Shown here: piece by piece, positions 41,722 to 50,219 of the stretch | How positions within the stretch are numbered: the first letter of the stretch is position 1 | Layout: every line of letters begins with the position of its first letter | Assembly (NCBI RefSeq): GCF_001894885.1 | Contig: NZ_BCXB01000012.1 | Coordinates: 93,345 to 157,344, forward strand | Direction: 5' to 3' | Source of the DNA: Rhodococcus marinonascens NBRC 14363 | Lineage (GTDB): Bacteria; Actinomycetota; Actinomycetes; Mycobacteriales; Mycobacteriaceae | DNA length: 64,000 nucleotides | The notes under the pieces: model-generated | The model's database searches: none | What the model saw: the letters and a program-made list of their open reading frames with translations, nothing else | What the model was told of the DNA's origin: nothing | Made by a program: the position numbers and the translations under genes

Positions 41722-43416
41722 ATGACTATTCCGGATCCAAAGCCCCGCAGCCGCGACGTTACCGACGGACTCGAGAAGACCGCTGCGCGCGGAATGCTCC
41801 GTGCGGTAGGCATGGGCGACGACGACTGGGGTAAATCACAGATCGGCGTCGCCTCGTCCTGGAACGAGATCACACCCTGCAACCTGTCCCTGGACCGGCT
41901 TGCAAAGGCCGTCAAAGACGGCGTCCACGCCGCCGGCGGCTACCCCCTCGAATTCGGCACCATCTCCGTCTCCGACGGCATCTCGATGGGCCACGAGGGC
42001 ATGCACTTCTCGCTGGTGTCACGAGAGGTGATCGCCGACAGCGTCGAGACGGTGATGCAAGCCGAGCGCCTCGACGGGTCCGTGCTGCTGGCGGGCTGCG
42101 ACAAGTCGTTGCCCGGCATGCTGATGGCAGCGGCCCGCCTCGATCTCGCGAGTGTGTTCCTCTACGCCGGTTCGATCCTGCCTGGCGTCGCGAAGATGTC
42201 CGACGGCACCGAGCGTGATGTCACCATCATCGATGCGTTCGAAGCGGTCGGTGCCTGCGCTCGCGGTCTGATGAGTCGCGAGGACGTCGACGCCATCGAA
42301 CGTGCGATCTGTCCCGGCGAGGGCGCCTGCGGCGGGATGTACACCGCGAATACCATGGCCAGCGCCGCCGAGGCGCTCGGGATGTCACTACCGGGCAGCG
42401 CGTCTCCGCCCGCGACCGACCGCCGCCGTGACGGATTCGCGAGGCGCAGCGGTGAGGCCGTCGTCGAACTCCTCCGCCGTGGCATCACCGCCCGGGATGT
42501 CCTCACCAAGGAAGCGTTCGAGAACGCCATCGCCGTCGTCATGGCGTTCGGCGGATCCACCAACGCCGTCCTGCACCTGCTGGCTATCGCCCACGAGGCC
42601 GAGGTGGAACTGACACTCGACGACTTCTCACGGGTCGGTTCCCGCGTCCCACACCTGGCGGACGTCAAACCGTTCGGCAAGCACGTGATGCAGGACGTCG
42701 ACCACATCGGCGGCGTCCCCGTCGTCATGAAAGCTTTGCTCGACGCCGGATTGATGCACGGCGACTGCCTCACCGTCACCGGCAAGACCATGGCCGAGAA
42801 CCTGTCTGATATCACACCGCCCGACCCCGACGGCAAGGTGCTGCGCGCGATGAGTTCACCGATCCACCCCACCGGGGGAATCACGATCCTGAAGGGTTCC
42901 CTCGCCCCGGGTGGCGCGGTCGTGAAGTCCGCCGGCTTCGATTCCGACGTCTTCACCGGCACCGCCCGCGTCTTCGAACGCGAACGGGCCGCTATGGACG
43001 CTCTCGAAGACGGCACCATCACGAGCGGCGACGTCGTCGTGATCCGCTATGAAGGACCCAAGGGTGGTCCCGGCATGCGCGAGATGCTCGCGATCACCGG
43101 TGCGATCAAGGGCGCCGAACTGGGTAAGGACGTGCTCCTACTGACCGACGGACGCTTCTCCGGCGGCACCACCGGCCTCTGCGTCGGGCACGTCGCGCCG
43201 GAGGCGGTCGACGGTGGCCCGATTGCGTTCGTCCAGGACGGGGACCAGATCCGGTTGGACGTCAGCAAGGGCACACTGGACATACTCGTCGACGAAGAAG
43301 AGTTCGCTGCTCGTCAAAACGGATGGGAACCCCTTCCCCCGCACTACACCCGCGGCGTCCTCGCCAAATACACGAAACTCGTCGGCTCCGCCTCGTCCGG
43401 CGCGGTCTGCGGTTAG
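41722..43416 (+). CDS. ilvD: Dihydroxy-acid dehydratase
   Basis: Converts 2,3-dihydroxyisovalerate and its homologue to the 2-keto acids of valine, leucine and isoleucine synthesis. 564 residues from the ATG at 41722, the usual IlvD length. The Fe-S cysteines are C53 ([13 protein letters not shown]), C126 ([12 protein letters not shown]) and the [10 protein letters not shown] cysteine near 198. Also present are GRFSGGTTG and [20 protein letters not shown] near the C terminus. A longer in-frame start at 41611 would add a stretch without IlvD homology. A strong hairpin follows the gene. Confidence 0.97.
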   Translation: MTIPDPKPRSRDVTDGLEKTAARGMLRAVGMGDDDWGKSQIGVASSWNEITPCNLSLDRLAKAVKDGVHAAGGYPLEFGTISVSDGISMGHEGMHFSLVSREVIADSVETVMQAERLDGSVLLAGCDKSLPGMLMAAARLDLASVFLYAGSILPGVAKMSDGTERDVTIIDAFEAVGACARGLMSREDVDAIERAICPGEGACGGMYTANTMASAAEALGMSLPGSASPPATDRRRDGFARRSGEAVVELLRRGITARDVLTKEAFENAIAVVMAFGGSTNAVLHLLAIAHEAEVELTLDDFSRVGSRVPHLADVKPFGKHVMQDVDHIGGVPVVMKALLDAGLMHGDCLTVTGKTMAENLSDITPPDPDGKVLRAMSSPIHPTGGITILKGSLAPGGAVVKSAGFDSDVFTGTARVFERERAAMDALEDGTITSGDVVVIRYEGPKGGPGMREMLAITGAIKGAELGKDVLLLTDGRFSGGTTGLCVGHVAPEAVDGGPIAFVQDGDQIRLDVSKGTLDILVDEEEFAARQNGWEPLPPHYTRGVLAKYTKLVGSASSGAVCG

Positions 43417-43456
43417 GCGCCATACAGGAAAAGCAAACGAGTCCTCTGGAAGCAAG

Positions 43457-43486
43457 TGGCGCACGGAACTGTCGTTCCGTGCGCCA
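43457..43486. terminator. Hairpin terminator after ilvD
   Basis: Perfect 13-bp stem (43457-43469 with 43474-43486) and a TGTC loop, 40 bases after the ilvD stop. It also lies about 100 bases beyond the stop of the convergent protease gene and may serve both. Confidence 0.85.
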
Positions 43487-43588
43487 TGGAGAGGAGCCAT
43501 ACGCGGGTGTAGCGCTGTGGATCGTCGAACAACGGGATTGTCGAACAGCGTCAGTGGAATTCAGTCGAACCGATGGAGAACAGCACCC

Positions 43589-44242
43589 CTAGACGGGCTG
43601 GAATCCCGCTCCGGGACCGCCGTTCGCGTTCATGTCATTGACGATCGCGCTCAACGTGGTACCGATCTCCGGGCCGATACACGGTGCGGCCAGGTATGCA
43701 TTGACCATGGCCACCAGCGTCGTCCCGACCACCATCGGCGCACCCGAGTCGCCCTCGATCACGCAGGCCTGGGTCCATGTTTCGTGCGATTGCAAGAGAT
43801 CGCCGTAGACGATACCGCAGGTGTTACCCGTGGTCCGGCCTTCCTTACACGCAATCTGAGGGAAGGTCGCCGGAGCACCGATCTCGGTAATAGTGACGCC
43901 GCCAACGCTGTTCACCGGGGTGACCTTCGCTGGATCGAACTGGATCACCGCATAGTCGAGAGCGGGATTGGAGACGACGAACTGACCGACGACGCCGCTG
44001 TCCGGATTCGCCTCCGACACGACTTGCGCACCCACCTCACCACAGTGCCCCGCTGTCAAGCCGACGAGCCGACCCGAATTGTCGTGACCGATGGTGGTGA
44101 GTGAACAGAGCAGTTCGTCATTCACCACGAGCCCCGAACCGCCGCCCATAACAGCGGCCGGAGCTGCTACTGAGGACCCAACTGCGACGAAACCAAGAAT
44201 TCCCGCCGTCACTGCGACAACCGCTGCGAATCGCTTCAACAT
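43589..44242 (-). CDS. Secreted trypsin-like serine protease (S1 family)
   Basis: 217 residues from the ATG 44242, chosen over a TTG six bases upstream because GGAAGG lies 7 bases before it. Signal peptide of about 30 residues ends at VAAPAA. The catalytic triad is complete: H66 (LTAGHCG), D96 (ALDYAVIQFD) and S166 (IEGDSGAPM), with paired cysteines around the His and in the C-terminal half. The protein is small, so it lacks extra substrate-binding domains. Similar secreted chymotrypsin-fold proteins are found across mycolic-acid bacteria; the target is unknown. Confidence 0.88.
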   Translation of the reverse strand: MLKRFAAVVAVTAGILGFVAVGSSVAAPAAVMGGGSGLVVNDELLCSLTTIGHDNSGRLVGLTAGHCGEVGAQVVSEANPDSGVVGQFVVSNPALDYAVIQFDPAKVTPVNSVGGVTITEIGAPATFPQIACKEGRTTGNTCGIVYGDLLQSHETWTQACVIEGDSGAPMVVGTTLVAMVNAYLAAPCIGPEIGTTLSAIVNDMNANGGPGAGFQPV

Positions 44243-44364
44243 TTTCAAACCTTCCAGGAATGAGCCCCGACGGCCGCGTGCCTCCCTCTCAGAATCCCAC
44301 CCTACGCAAGGCTGGTGCGGCGGAATGGCGATGTAGAATTACCAACTTGATGACTATCCGGTGA

Positions 44365-45060
44365 TCACTCGCCGGTGCCGAGCGCCTCCAGCGCTTTGCG
44401 AGCGTCCTCCAGTTGCCGGCTCAACTCGTCCACACGGGCCGCGGCGAGGTTGCGCGCCGCGACGATGACTGACTCCACTGCCTCGATCGCCGAATCTTCT
44501 CCGAGTTCTCGAACTGCACGCTCGACGGCTTCCGGCGAGACGGGAATCGCCTTGCCTGGTCTCTTCGCTCCGGTCGCGACGGTGACGCTCCAGTCGTTGT
44601 CGGTGCCGGCGTGAATGGTCACGCTCAGTCCCGCGGGTACCTTCTTGCCGGTGCGTCGCGATGGTGCCGCGGCGGGGTTCGGAACGGCGGCTGGGTGAGG
44701 TGTCGCGGCGGTCTTGACTGTGGGCTCCTTTGGAGCGGCGGGCGGTCCGGGCTCGATCTCCTGATGCACGACCGGCGCTGCCACGGCCTCGGGCTTGGGC
44801 GCCGGAATTCGTCTCATCAGAAGCTCCTCTGCTTCGAAAGGAAGCTCGTCGTCCACCCCCTTAGGTCGAATCACTATCGTATTGCCTTGCACTGAAATGA
44901 CTTTCGCCGAGGCTCCAGCCTCTAGCGCAAGGCTGGGCATAGCCTCGCGCAGATACACGGTTGCCCGCTTGCCTTCCTCGATCGCGGCAGTGAGGGCCTC
45001 GAGATTCTCCGCGGTCAGGTGATCCGGTGCGGCGGCATCGGAACGTCTACGGGGCGGCAT
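44365..45060 (-). CDS. Conserved mycolata protein (DUF6319-like)
   Basis: 231 residues; ATG 45060 chosen because AAAGGA lies six bases upstream and homologues begin MPPRRR. The N-terminal part (DHLTAENLEALTAAIEEGKRATVYLREA, NTIVIRPKGVDDELPFEAEELLM) matches what I recall as family DUF6319. A proline/alanine-rich linker (residues about 80-130) joins it to a second conserved region with GKKVPAGLSVTIHAG and a final helical, coiled-coil-like segment ending EDARKALEALG. No signal peptide. It is divergent from the AurF-like gene. Function unknown. Confidence 0.75.
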   Translation of the reverse strand: MPPRRRSDAAAPDHLTAENLEALTAAIEEGKRATVYLREAMPSLALEAGASAKVISVQGNTIVIRPKGVDDELPFEAEELLMRRIPAPKPEAVAAPVVHQEIEPGPPAAPKEPTVKTAATPHPAAVPNPAAAPSRRTGKKVPAGLSVTIHAGTDNDWSVTVATGAKRPGKAIPVSPEAVERAVRELGEDSAIEAVESVIVAARNLAAARVDELSRQLEDARKALEALGTGE

Positions 45061-45283
45061 TCGATGTCCTTTCTGGGTTGTCTCTTGATTGCGCTCGTAA
45101 GCCTCGCAACTCTTGCACACTGTGCCGACGTTTCCGGCGCTACCCGTCGAGCATCCACGCGCCACGCCGATGACAGCCCCCGATCGAACCTTGCCCTTGC
45201 GTCCGCCGTCACAGTAGCGTTGAGTATCAGTTACTTGCCGTCACATTCACTGGACCGCCCCAGCCATTGATCGAGAGGTAGTC

Positions 45284-46180
45284 ATGAAAGCACCGATTGT
45301 CGTCTCCGATCGGGAAGAGACCGCCACTCGCCTATTGGCGTCGCCAGCTCGCAAGTCCTACGACCCGATGGTCGAGGTCGATTGGGAAGCACCCATTCCC
45401 GATGACAAGTTCGGCCTCACCCCCGAGTGGAGCACGCTGTACGGCACCGCACTGTGGGAAGAGATGACCGACGAGCAGAAGGTCGAACCCACCAAGCACG
45501 AGGCCGCCAGCATCTCGAGCGTTGGCCTGTGGTTCGAAATCCTGCTGATGCAAATGCTCCTGCGCGACGTCTATGGCCGCGATAAGCATTCCCGCCACGT
45601 CCAGTTCGCCCTCACCGAGGTGGCCGACGAGTGTCGTCACTCCGTAATGTTCGCGCGCGCCGGGGAACGGCTCGGCATGCCGAGTTACGGCCCCCACCCA
45701 ATGATCCATAAGCTAGGACGCATCTGGGGTGGATTTTTCAAGGGTGCAAACGCTTACGCCAGCGTGATGGCCGCCGAGGAGATCCTCGACATGATGCAGC
45801 GCGATTTCATGAAAGACGAGCGCGTTCAGCCCCTCACGCGCACGGTGAGCAGGATCCATATTGTCGAAGAAGCCCGCCACATCCGCTTCGCCCGAGAGGA
45901 AGTGGGCCGCCGAATCGAGGGCGCCGGTTGGGTGAGACTCCAGATCGAACGGCTCAACACCGCCGCGGTCGTGTACATCGTCATGAAGAGCATGATTCGC
46001 AGCGAGGTCTACGAGAACGCAGGTCTCGACCCGAAGCGGGCCATCGCCGAGGCCAGGAGCAACCGGCACTACAAGGACACCGTTCGTACGTCCGGTTCCA
46101 AGCTCATGCAGTTCCTCGACAGCGTCGGTCTCGTCGGTGGCCCATCGAAGCGCCTCTACCAGAGAGTCCACCTCCTCTGA
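45284..46180 (+). CDS. AurF-like diiron N-oxygenase family protein
   Basis: 298 residues, ferritin-like diiron fold. Two carboxylate/histidine iron-binding blocks are visible: ALTEVADECRHSVMFAR near residue 110 and HIVEEARHIRFAREEVGRR near 195. Earlier helices carry further glutamates (KHEAASISS). AurF oxidises p-aminobenzoate to p-nitrobenzoate, but many actinobacterial family members have no known substrate. AGAGG precedes the ATG. The divergent neighbour is the DUF6319-like gene. Substrate cannot be inferred. Confidence 0.85.
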   Translation: MKAPIVVSDREETATRLLASPARKSYDPMVEVDWEAPIPDDKFGLTPEWSTLYGTALWEEMTDEQKVEPTKHEAASISSVGLWFEILLMQMLLRDVYGRDKHSRHVQFALTEVADECRHSVMFARAGERLGMPSYGPHPMIHKLGRIWGGFFKGANAYASVMAAEEILDMMQRDFMKDERVQPLTRTVSRIHIVEEARHIRFAREEVGRRIEGAGWVRLQIERLNTAAVVYIVMKSMIRSEVYENAGLDPKRAIAEARSNRHYKDTVRTSGSKLMQFLDSVGLVGGPSKRLYQRVHLL

Positions 46181-46329
46181 ATCGCCCCACTACCGCGCAG
46201 GTGGGACACCCGGGCTGAGGTGCCGCTCAGGTTTACGCCCTCTTGCCGCAAGTGTCCCCGGAACGGCGGAAGCCCTCACAATGGCACTACCCCATGTAGA
46301 TGAGAATCGGCTGCTCGAAGGAGAACACG

Positions 46330-46872
46330 GTGAGAGAACCACACGTCGTTGCAATCAACGGTAATTCGCCGCAGGCGGACGAAACCGCCTGGGTAGCGCC
46401 CACCGCGGCGGTGATCGGTGCCACGACGATCGGCGCGGAGGCCAGTATCTGGTATGGCGCCGTCCTTCGCGCGGATTGCGATTCGATCACTCTCGGCGAA
46501 GGCAGCAACATCCAGGACGGAGTGGCGGTACACGTCGACCGGGGATTTCCCGTCACGGTCGGCCGGGGGGTCAGCGTCGGACACAACGCGGTCCTTCACG
46601 GGTGCACCGTGGAGGACGGCGCACTCGTAGGCATGGGGGCGACAATTCTCAATGGCGCGGTAGTCGGCGAGGGGGCACTTGTCGCGGCCGGTGCACTGGT
46701 ACTCGAGGGCACGCGGATTCCAGCTCGTTCGCTTGCCGCTGGTGTGCCGGCGAAGGTGCGTCGAGACCTGACCGACGACGAGGTGGCCCACAACGCCGAT
46801 AACGCGTCGGTGTACCGTGAACTGGCACAGCAACATCGGTCGGCAGAGGTCATCACCTTCAATGCCCCGTGA
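46330..46872 (+). CDS. Gamma-carbonic-anhydrase-like hexapeptide-repeat protein
   Basis: 180 residues forming a left-handed beta helix; repeated hexapeptides run from AAVIGATTIGAEASIWYGAVLRADC to VGEGALVAAGALVLEGTRI. The three zinc histidines expected in the family appear in GVAVHVDRG, SVGHNAVLHGC. Length and motifs match the YrdA/CaiE-like proteins. GTG 46330 is taken as the start because AAGGAGA lies seven bases upstream; an ATG 30 bases earlier has no such site. Whether it hydrates CO2 or has another role is not readable. Confidence 0.9.
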   Translation: MREPHVVAINGNSPQADETAWVAPTAAVIGATTIGAEASIWYGAVLRADCDSITLGEGSNIQDGVAVHVDRGFPVTVGRGVSVGHNAVLHGCTVEDGALVGMGATILNGAVVGEGALVAAGALVLEGTRIPARSLAAGVPAKVRRDLTDDEVAHNADNASVYRELAQQHRSAEVITFNAP

Positions 46873-46900
46873 GCGGAATTCCCTGCTTCCTCACTCGGGT

Positions 46901-46924
46901 CGCACGCCGCACAAGTGGCGTGCG
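46901..46924. terminator. Hairpin between convergent genes
   Basis: CGCACGCC and GGCGTGCG arms with an 8-base loop sit between the hexapeptide-repeat gene and the convergent AhpD-like gene. An overlapping alternative stem (GCCGCAC/GTGCGGC) is also possible. Confidence 0.65.
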
Positions 46925-46944
46925 GCGGCGACCTGCGAGCATGA

Positions 46945-47403
46945 CTAGCGCGCCTGTGGGGACATGCGAGTACTCACAGCGATGCGATTCCAGGCGTTGA
47001 TCGTGAGCACCAGCGAGATGAGCTGGGCCAACTCCGTCTCGTCAAAATATTCCTGGGCCCCCTCGTACACCGAGTCGGGGACGAATCCGTCAGTCAAGAC
47101 GGTGATTGCCTCGGCGAGTGCGAACGCTGCCCGCTCCTTCTCTGTGTAGAGGCCTTGCGCCTCCTCCCAGGCATTGAGCAGGAATAACTTCTGTTCACTG
47201 ACGCCGATCTTGCGTGCGCCGGCGGTGTGCATGTCGATACACCAGGCGCAGTGATTGATCTGGGAGCAACGGGTGAGTACCAACTCGACCAGTTCCGGCT
47301 CGAGCCCCTGCCTCGCTGCAGCGTCGAGAGCGATCATTGCCTTATAGACGGCCGGGGCGTTGCGTGCGAGATCGACTCGGGTCTTGCGCTCTGTGGTGGT
47401 CAT
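46945..47403 (-). CDS. Carboxymuconolactone decarboxylase / AhpD-like protein
   Basis: 152 residues of the AhpD-like all-helical fold. The redox CxxC with following histidine is NHCAWCIDMHTAGARKIG near residues 50-65, as in AhpD-type peroxidase partners and disulfide reductases rather than true lactone decarboxylases. It starts 49 bases from the divergent MocR regulator gene, with a perfect palindrome between the starts, so MocR control is likely. Natural substrate unknown. Confidence 0.88.
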   Translation of the reverse strand: MTTTERKTRVDLARNAPAVYKAMIALDAAARQGLEPELVELVLTRCSQINHCAWCIDMHTAGARKIGVSEQKLFLLNAWEEAQGLYTEKERAAFALAEAITVLTDGFVPDSVYEGAQEYFDETELAQLISLVLTINAWNRIAVSTRMSPQAR

Positions 47404-47411
47404 GCCCGAAC

Positions 47412-47425
47412 ACTAGGCGCCTAGT
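47412..47425. promoter_or_regulatory. 14-bp perfect palindrome between MocR and AhpD-like genes
   Basis: ACTAGGCGCCTAGT lies nine bases upstream of the AhpD-like start and 28 bases from the MocR start, in a 49-base intergenic gap. Position and symmetry make it a likely operator for one or both divergent promoters. Confidence 0.5.
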
Positions 47426-47452
47426 AGCCCAACTTCATGGTTCAATTCGATC

Positions 47453-48877
47453 ATGGAACCTTGGGCCAATTCGGGTTTGGGACGCGACCTCCACCTCGAT
47501 CTGACCGTGTCCGGCGGCGCCCGTTCGTCCGGCGTACGCGCACATCTGGTTTCCGCACTGCGCGAGTCGATTCGGTCGGGACGGCTTGCCGCCGGCACCA
47601 CTCTGCCGGCCTCACGCACGCTTGCCGTGGACCTCGGCATCGCCCGAAACACGGTCGCCGAGGCGTATTCCGAACTCGTAGCCGAGGGTTGGCTCACCGC
47701 CCGGCAGGGATCTGGAACCCGGGTCGCCGACCGCGCCGGCCAGCCCTCACACGGACCGCGCGCCCACACCACCTCGTCGCCCGGTCCGGCACTGAGCCTG
47801 GCGCCGGGTTCGCCCGATGTCGGCGAGTTTCCCCGTACCGCCTGGATTGCATCCGCCCGCCGCGCTCTCAGCGCGGCGCCCAACGAGGCGTTTGGGCACG
47901 GCGACCCGCGGGGCAGGATCGAACTCCGTCGCGCTCTGGCCGAGTATCTTTCGCGCGCAAGAGGGGTACGTACCGATCCCGAGCACATCGTGGTCAGCGC
48001 GAGTTCCGGGCACGGACTTTGGCTGCTCGCCCGCTCCCTGAAGGGGGCGTTCGCGGTCGAGGAGTACGGGCTACATCTGCATCGTGAACTCCTCTGCGAT
48101 GCCGGCGTCGTCACCATCCCGATGGAACTCGATAGCCGCGGTGCGCGACCCCCCGATGTCGGGGGACGGCGCCCGTCCGCGGCGCTCCTCACCCCGGCTC
48201 ATCAATTCCCCACGGGAGGTCCGCTCCACCACAGCAGGAGAACGGCTTTCGTGGAATGGGCGCGCACCACGGGTGGAATCGTGATCGAGGATGACTACGA
48301 CGGCGAGTTCCGCTACGACCGCCAACCCATCGGGGCCCTGCAAGGCCTGGCGCCCGAACAAGTGGTTTACCTGGGCACCGCAACCAAGTCCCTCTCCCCT
48401 GCAATCCGCGTGGGCTGGATGGTGTTGCCGGAAAATCTGATCGACGGCATCCTCGCGGTCAAGGGCATCTACGAGAGATGGGTCAGTGCCACGGATCAAC
48501 TCACGCTGGCAGACTTCGCCGAGAGTGGTGCGTTCGACCGGCATGTCCGCAGGATGCGCACTTCGTATCGCCGGAGACGCGACACCCTGGTCGCGACCCT
48601 CGCCGAACAGGCACCGCACGTGCACGTCACCGGAATCGCGGCGGGTTTGCATGCCGTCCTCGAACTACCTGAAGGAACGGAGACTGCCACGGTAGCTCGG
48701 GCGACCGCACTCGGACTCGAGGTCCTGGGCCTGCGCACGTTCCGACACCCGGATGCGGTCACAAATCGGGTCGATGGTCTCGTCGTCGGTTACGGCACAC
48801 CGTCGTCGAGCCTGTTCGCTGAAACGATCGACGTTCTGTGCCAGGCACTTCCCACCCCCCACTCACCGATTCCCTAG
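47453..48877 (+). CDS. MocR/PdxR-type GntR regulator with aminotransferase-like domain
   Basis: 474 residues. N-terminal GntR winged helix (LRESIRSGRLAAGTTLPASRTLAVDLGIARNTVAEAYSELVAEGWL, residues about 35-85) is followed by a class I aminotransferase fold. The PLP lysine is in TATKSLSPAIRVGWM near residue 309, with DDYDGEFRYD before it. MocR proteins sense PLP or amino-group compounds. No PLP-synthesis genes are adjacent; the divergent AhpD-like gene is the likely target. The last four bases overlap the convergent flavin monooxygenase gene. No ribosome binding site precedes the ATG, so the mRNA may be leaderless. Confidence 0.92.
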   Translation: MEPWANSGLGRDLHLDLTVSGGARSSGVRAHLVSALRESIRSGRLAAGTTLPASRTLAVDLGIARNTVAEAYSELVAEGWLTARQGSGTRVADRAGQPSHGPRAHTTSSPGPALSLAPGSPDVGEFPRTAWIASARRALSAAPNEAFGHGDPRGRIELRRALAEYLSRARGVRTDPEHIVVSASSGHGLWLLARSLKGAFAVEEYGLHLHRELLCDAGVVTIPMELDSRGARPPDVGGRRPSAALLTPAHQFPTGGPLHHSRRTAFVEWARTTGGIVIEDDYDGEFRYDRQPIGALQGLAPEQVVYLGTATKSLSPAIRVGWMVLPENLIDGILAVKGIYERWVSATDQLTLADFAESGAFDRHVRRMRTSYRRRRDTLVATLAEQAPHVHVTGIAAGLHAVLELPEGTETATVARATALGLEVLGLRTFRHPDAVTNRVDGLVVGYGTPSSSLFAETIDVLCQALPTPHSPIP

Positions 48878-50052
48878 ATCATGGCCCGCATCATCCCCCG
48901 CGGTTCGCCCCCGAGTTGAGTAAGAGCGCTCGCGTGGTTGGTGGGGCCGGGCACATGGACCGCGTGAGCCAGACCGGCGTGCGCGTCACGCCAGAACCGC
49001 TGCATCGGTGTGCTGTAGTGCAGCGCGGCGCCCCCGGCGCGCGCGAAGATCTCGTCCACCGCACGCACCGCACGCCACGCGGCGGCGATCTGGGTTCGTC
49101 GGCCGATCGCACGCTCCTCGAACGATATCTCCTTGCCCGCGTCTACCTTGTCGTAGAACCGGTCCGCGGTCTCGATGAGGGATACCCGCGACGCATTGAT
49201 CTCGGCGGCCGACTCCCCGATCGCACTCAATACGTACGGGTCTTCCTTGATCTTCTGGCCGGTGATCGCCACGCGATCCCTCTGCACAGCGATGTGGCAC
49301 GCGAGCGCACCCTCGGCGATGCCGATGACGGCAGCCGTGATGCCCAGCGGAAACATGCAGGAGTACGGCATGTTGAACAGCGGTTCCGGCCTTCCCGCCT
49401 CCTTCTGAGCGCGTCCGTCCATCACCTTCGACGCATCCAACGTCCGGTAGTTCGGGATGAAGGCCCCGTCGACGATTAGATCCTTGCTTCCCGTTCCGCG
49501 CAGACCGATGACGTCCCATGAGTCCTCCACGATCTGGTAATCGGTGCGCGGCAGGATCACGTGCAACGAAGACGGCGGCACGGCGACGCCACCCTCACCG
49601 TCGCCGACCATCGCCCCCAGGAACGCCCACTGGCAGTGGTCGGTGCCCGAGGAGAAGGACCATCGCCCCGTCAGAACGTAGCCACCGTCGACTGGGGTCG
49701 CGATACCCATCGGTGCGTACGGCGATGCCATCCATGTGTCGTAGTTCTCACCCCAAATCTCGTCCTGCACCTGCGGATTAGCGAAGGCTAGTTCCCATGG
49801 GTGCACGCCGACGATCCCAGCAACCCAACCGCTTGCACCGTCGAGCGCCGAAATTCCCATGACGGTTTCGGCGAACTCATGAGGATGCGCCTCGGAGCCG
49901 CCGTAGAGCTTGGGCTGCAACAGTCGGATCGCCCCGGACTCGCGCAGAAGTCCCGCAGCGGTATCGGTGAGCCTGCAGGCAGCCTCGGATCGGCCTGCTT
50001 GCCCGCGAATCTCTTCGGCGACACCCTCGATCCTGTCGAGAACCTGACCCAT
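48874..50052 (-). CDS. HsaA-like flavin-dependent monooxygenase (acyl-CoA dehydrogenase fold)
   Basis: 392 residues, group D flavin monooxygenase oxygenase component with the acyl-CoA-dehydrogenase fold. The blocks RLLQPKLYGG, GASGWVAGIVGVHPWELA, SPYAPMG, WSFSSGTDHCQWAFLGA, WDVIGLRGTGSKDLIV and MQRFWRDAHAGLAHA line up with HsaA, the 3-hydroxy-9,10-secosteroid hydroxylase. Catalysis would need reduced flavin from a reductase (HsaB type), which is not nearby. No other steroid genes occur in the window, so the substrate may be a different phenol. AGGGAG precedes the ATG. Divergent from mntH. Confidence 0.85.
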   Translation of the reverse strand: MGQVLDRIEGVAEEIRGQAGRSEAACRLTDTAAGLLRESGAIRLLQPKLYGGSEAHPHEFAETVMGISALDGASGWVAGIVGVHPWELAFANPQVQDEIWGENYDTWMASPYAPMGIATPVDGGYVLTGRWSFSSGTDHCQWAFLGAMVGDGEGGVAVPPSSLHVILPRTDYQIVEDSWDVIGLRGTGSKDLIVDGAFIPNYRTLDASKVMDGRAQKEAGRPEPLFNMPYSCMFPLGITAAVIGIAEGALACHIAVQRDRVAITGQKIKEDPYVLSAIGESAAEINASRVSLIETADRFYDKVDAGKEISFEERAIGRRTQIAAAWRAVRAVDEIFARAGGAALHYSTPMQRFWRDAHAGLAHAVHVPGPTNHASALTQLGGEPRGMMRAMI

Positions 50053-50138
50053 CGGGACTCCCTTTCACCGAAAGTGGAACACGTTCTAGACAATATAGCT
50101 CCAAGAAAAGGGTTCCAAGACGAACCGGTTACCGCAAC

Positions 50139-50168
50139 TTGAAAGTTTGTATCGCCTAACTCTATAGT
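50139..50168 (+). promoter_or_regulatory. Candidate promoter of the Nramp transporter gene
   Basis: TTGAAA at 50139-50144 and TATAGT at 50163-50168 with an 18-base spacer, about 50 bases before the start codon. No manganese-regulator box could be identified with confidence. Confidence 0.5.
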
Positions 50169-50219
50169 CCGGAGAGACGAATCATCTGGCAGACCCGCGC
50201 GATCACGATCAGGAGACCA

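Noticed and set aside
50053..50138. Possible manganese-repressor box upstream of mntH
   Set aside because: Short partial inverted repeats (GGTTC/GAACC) are present, but none matches a repressor site well enough to claim.
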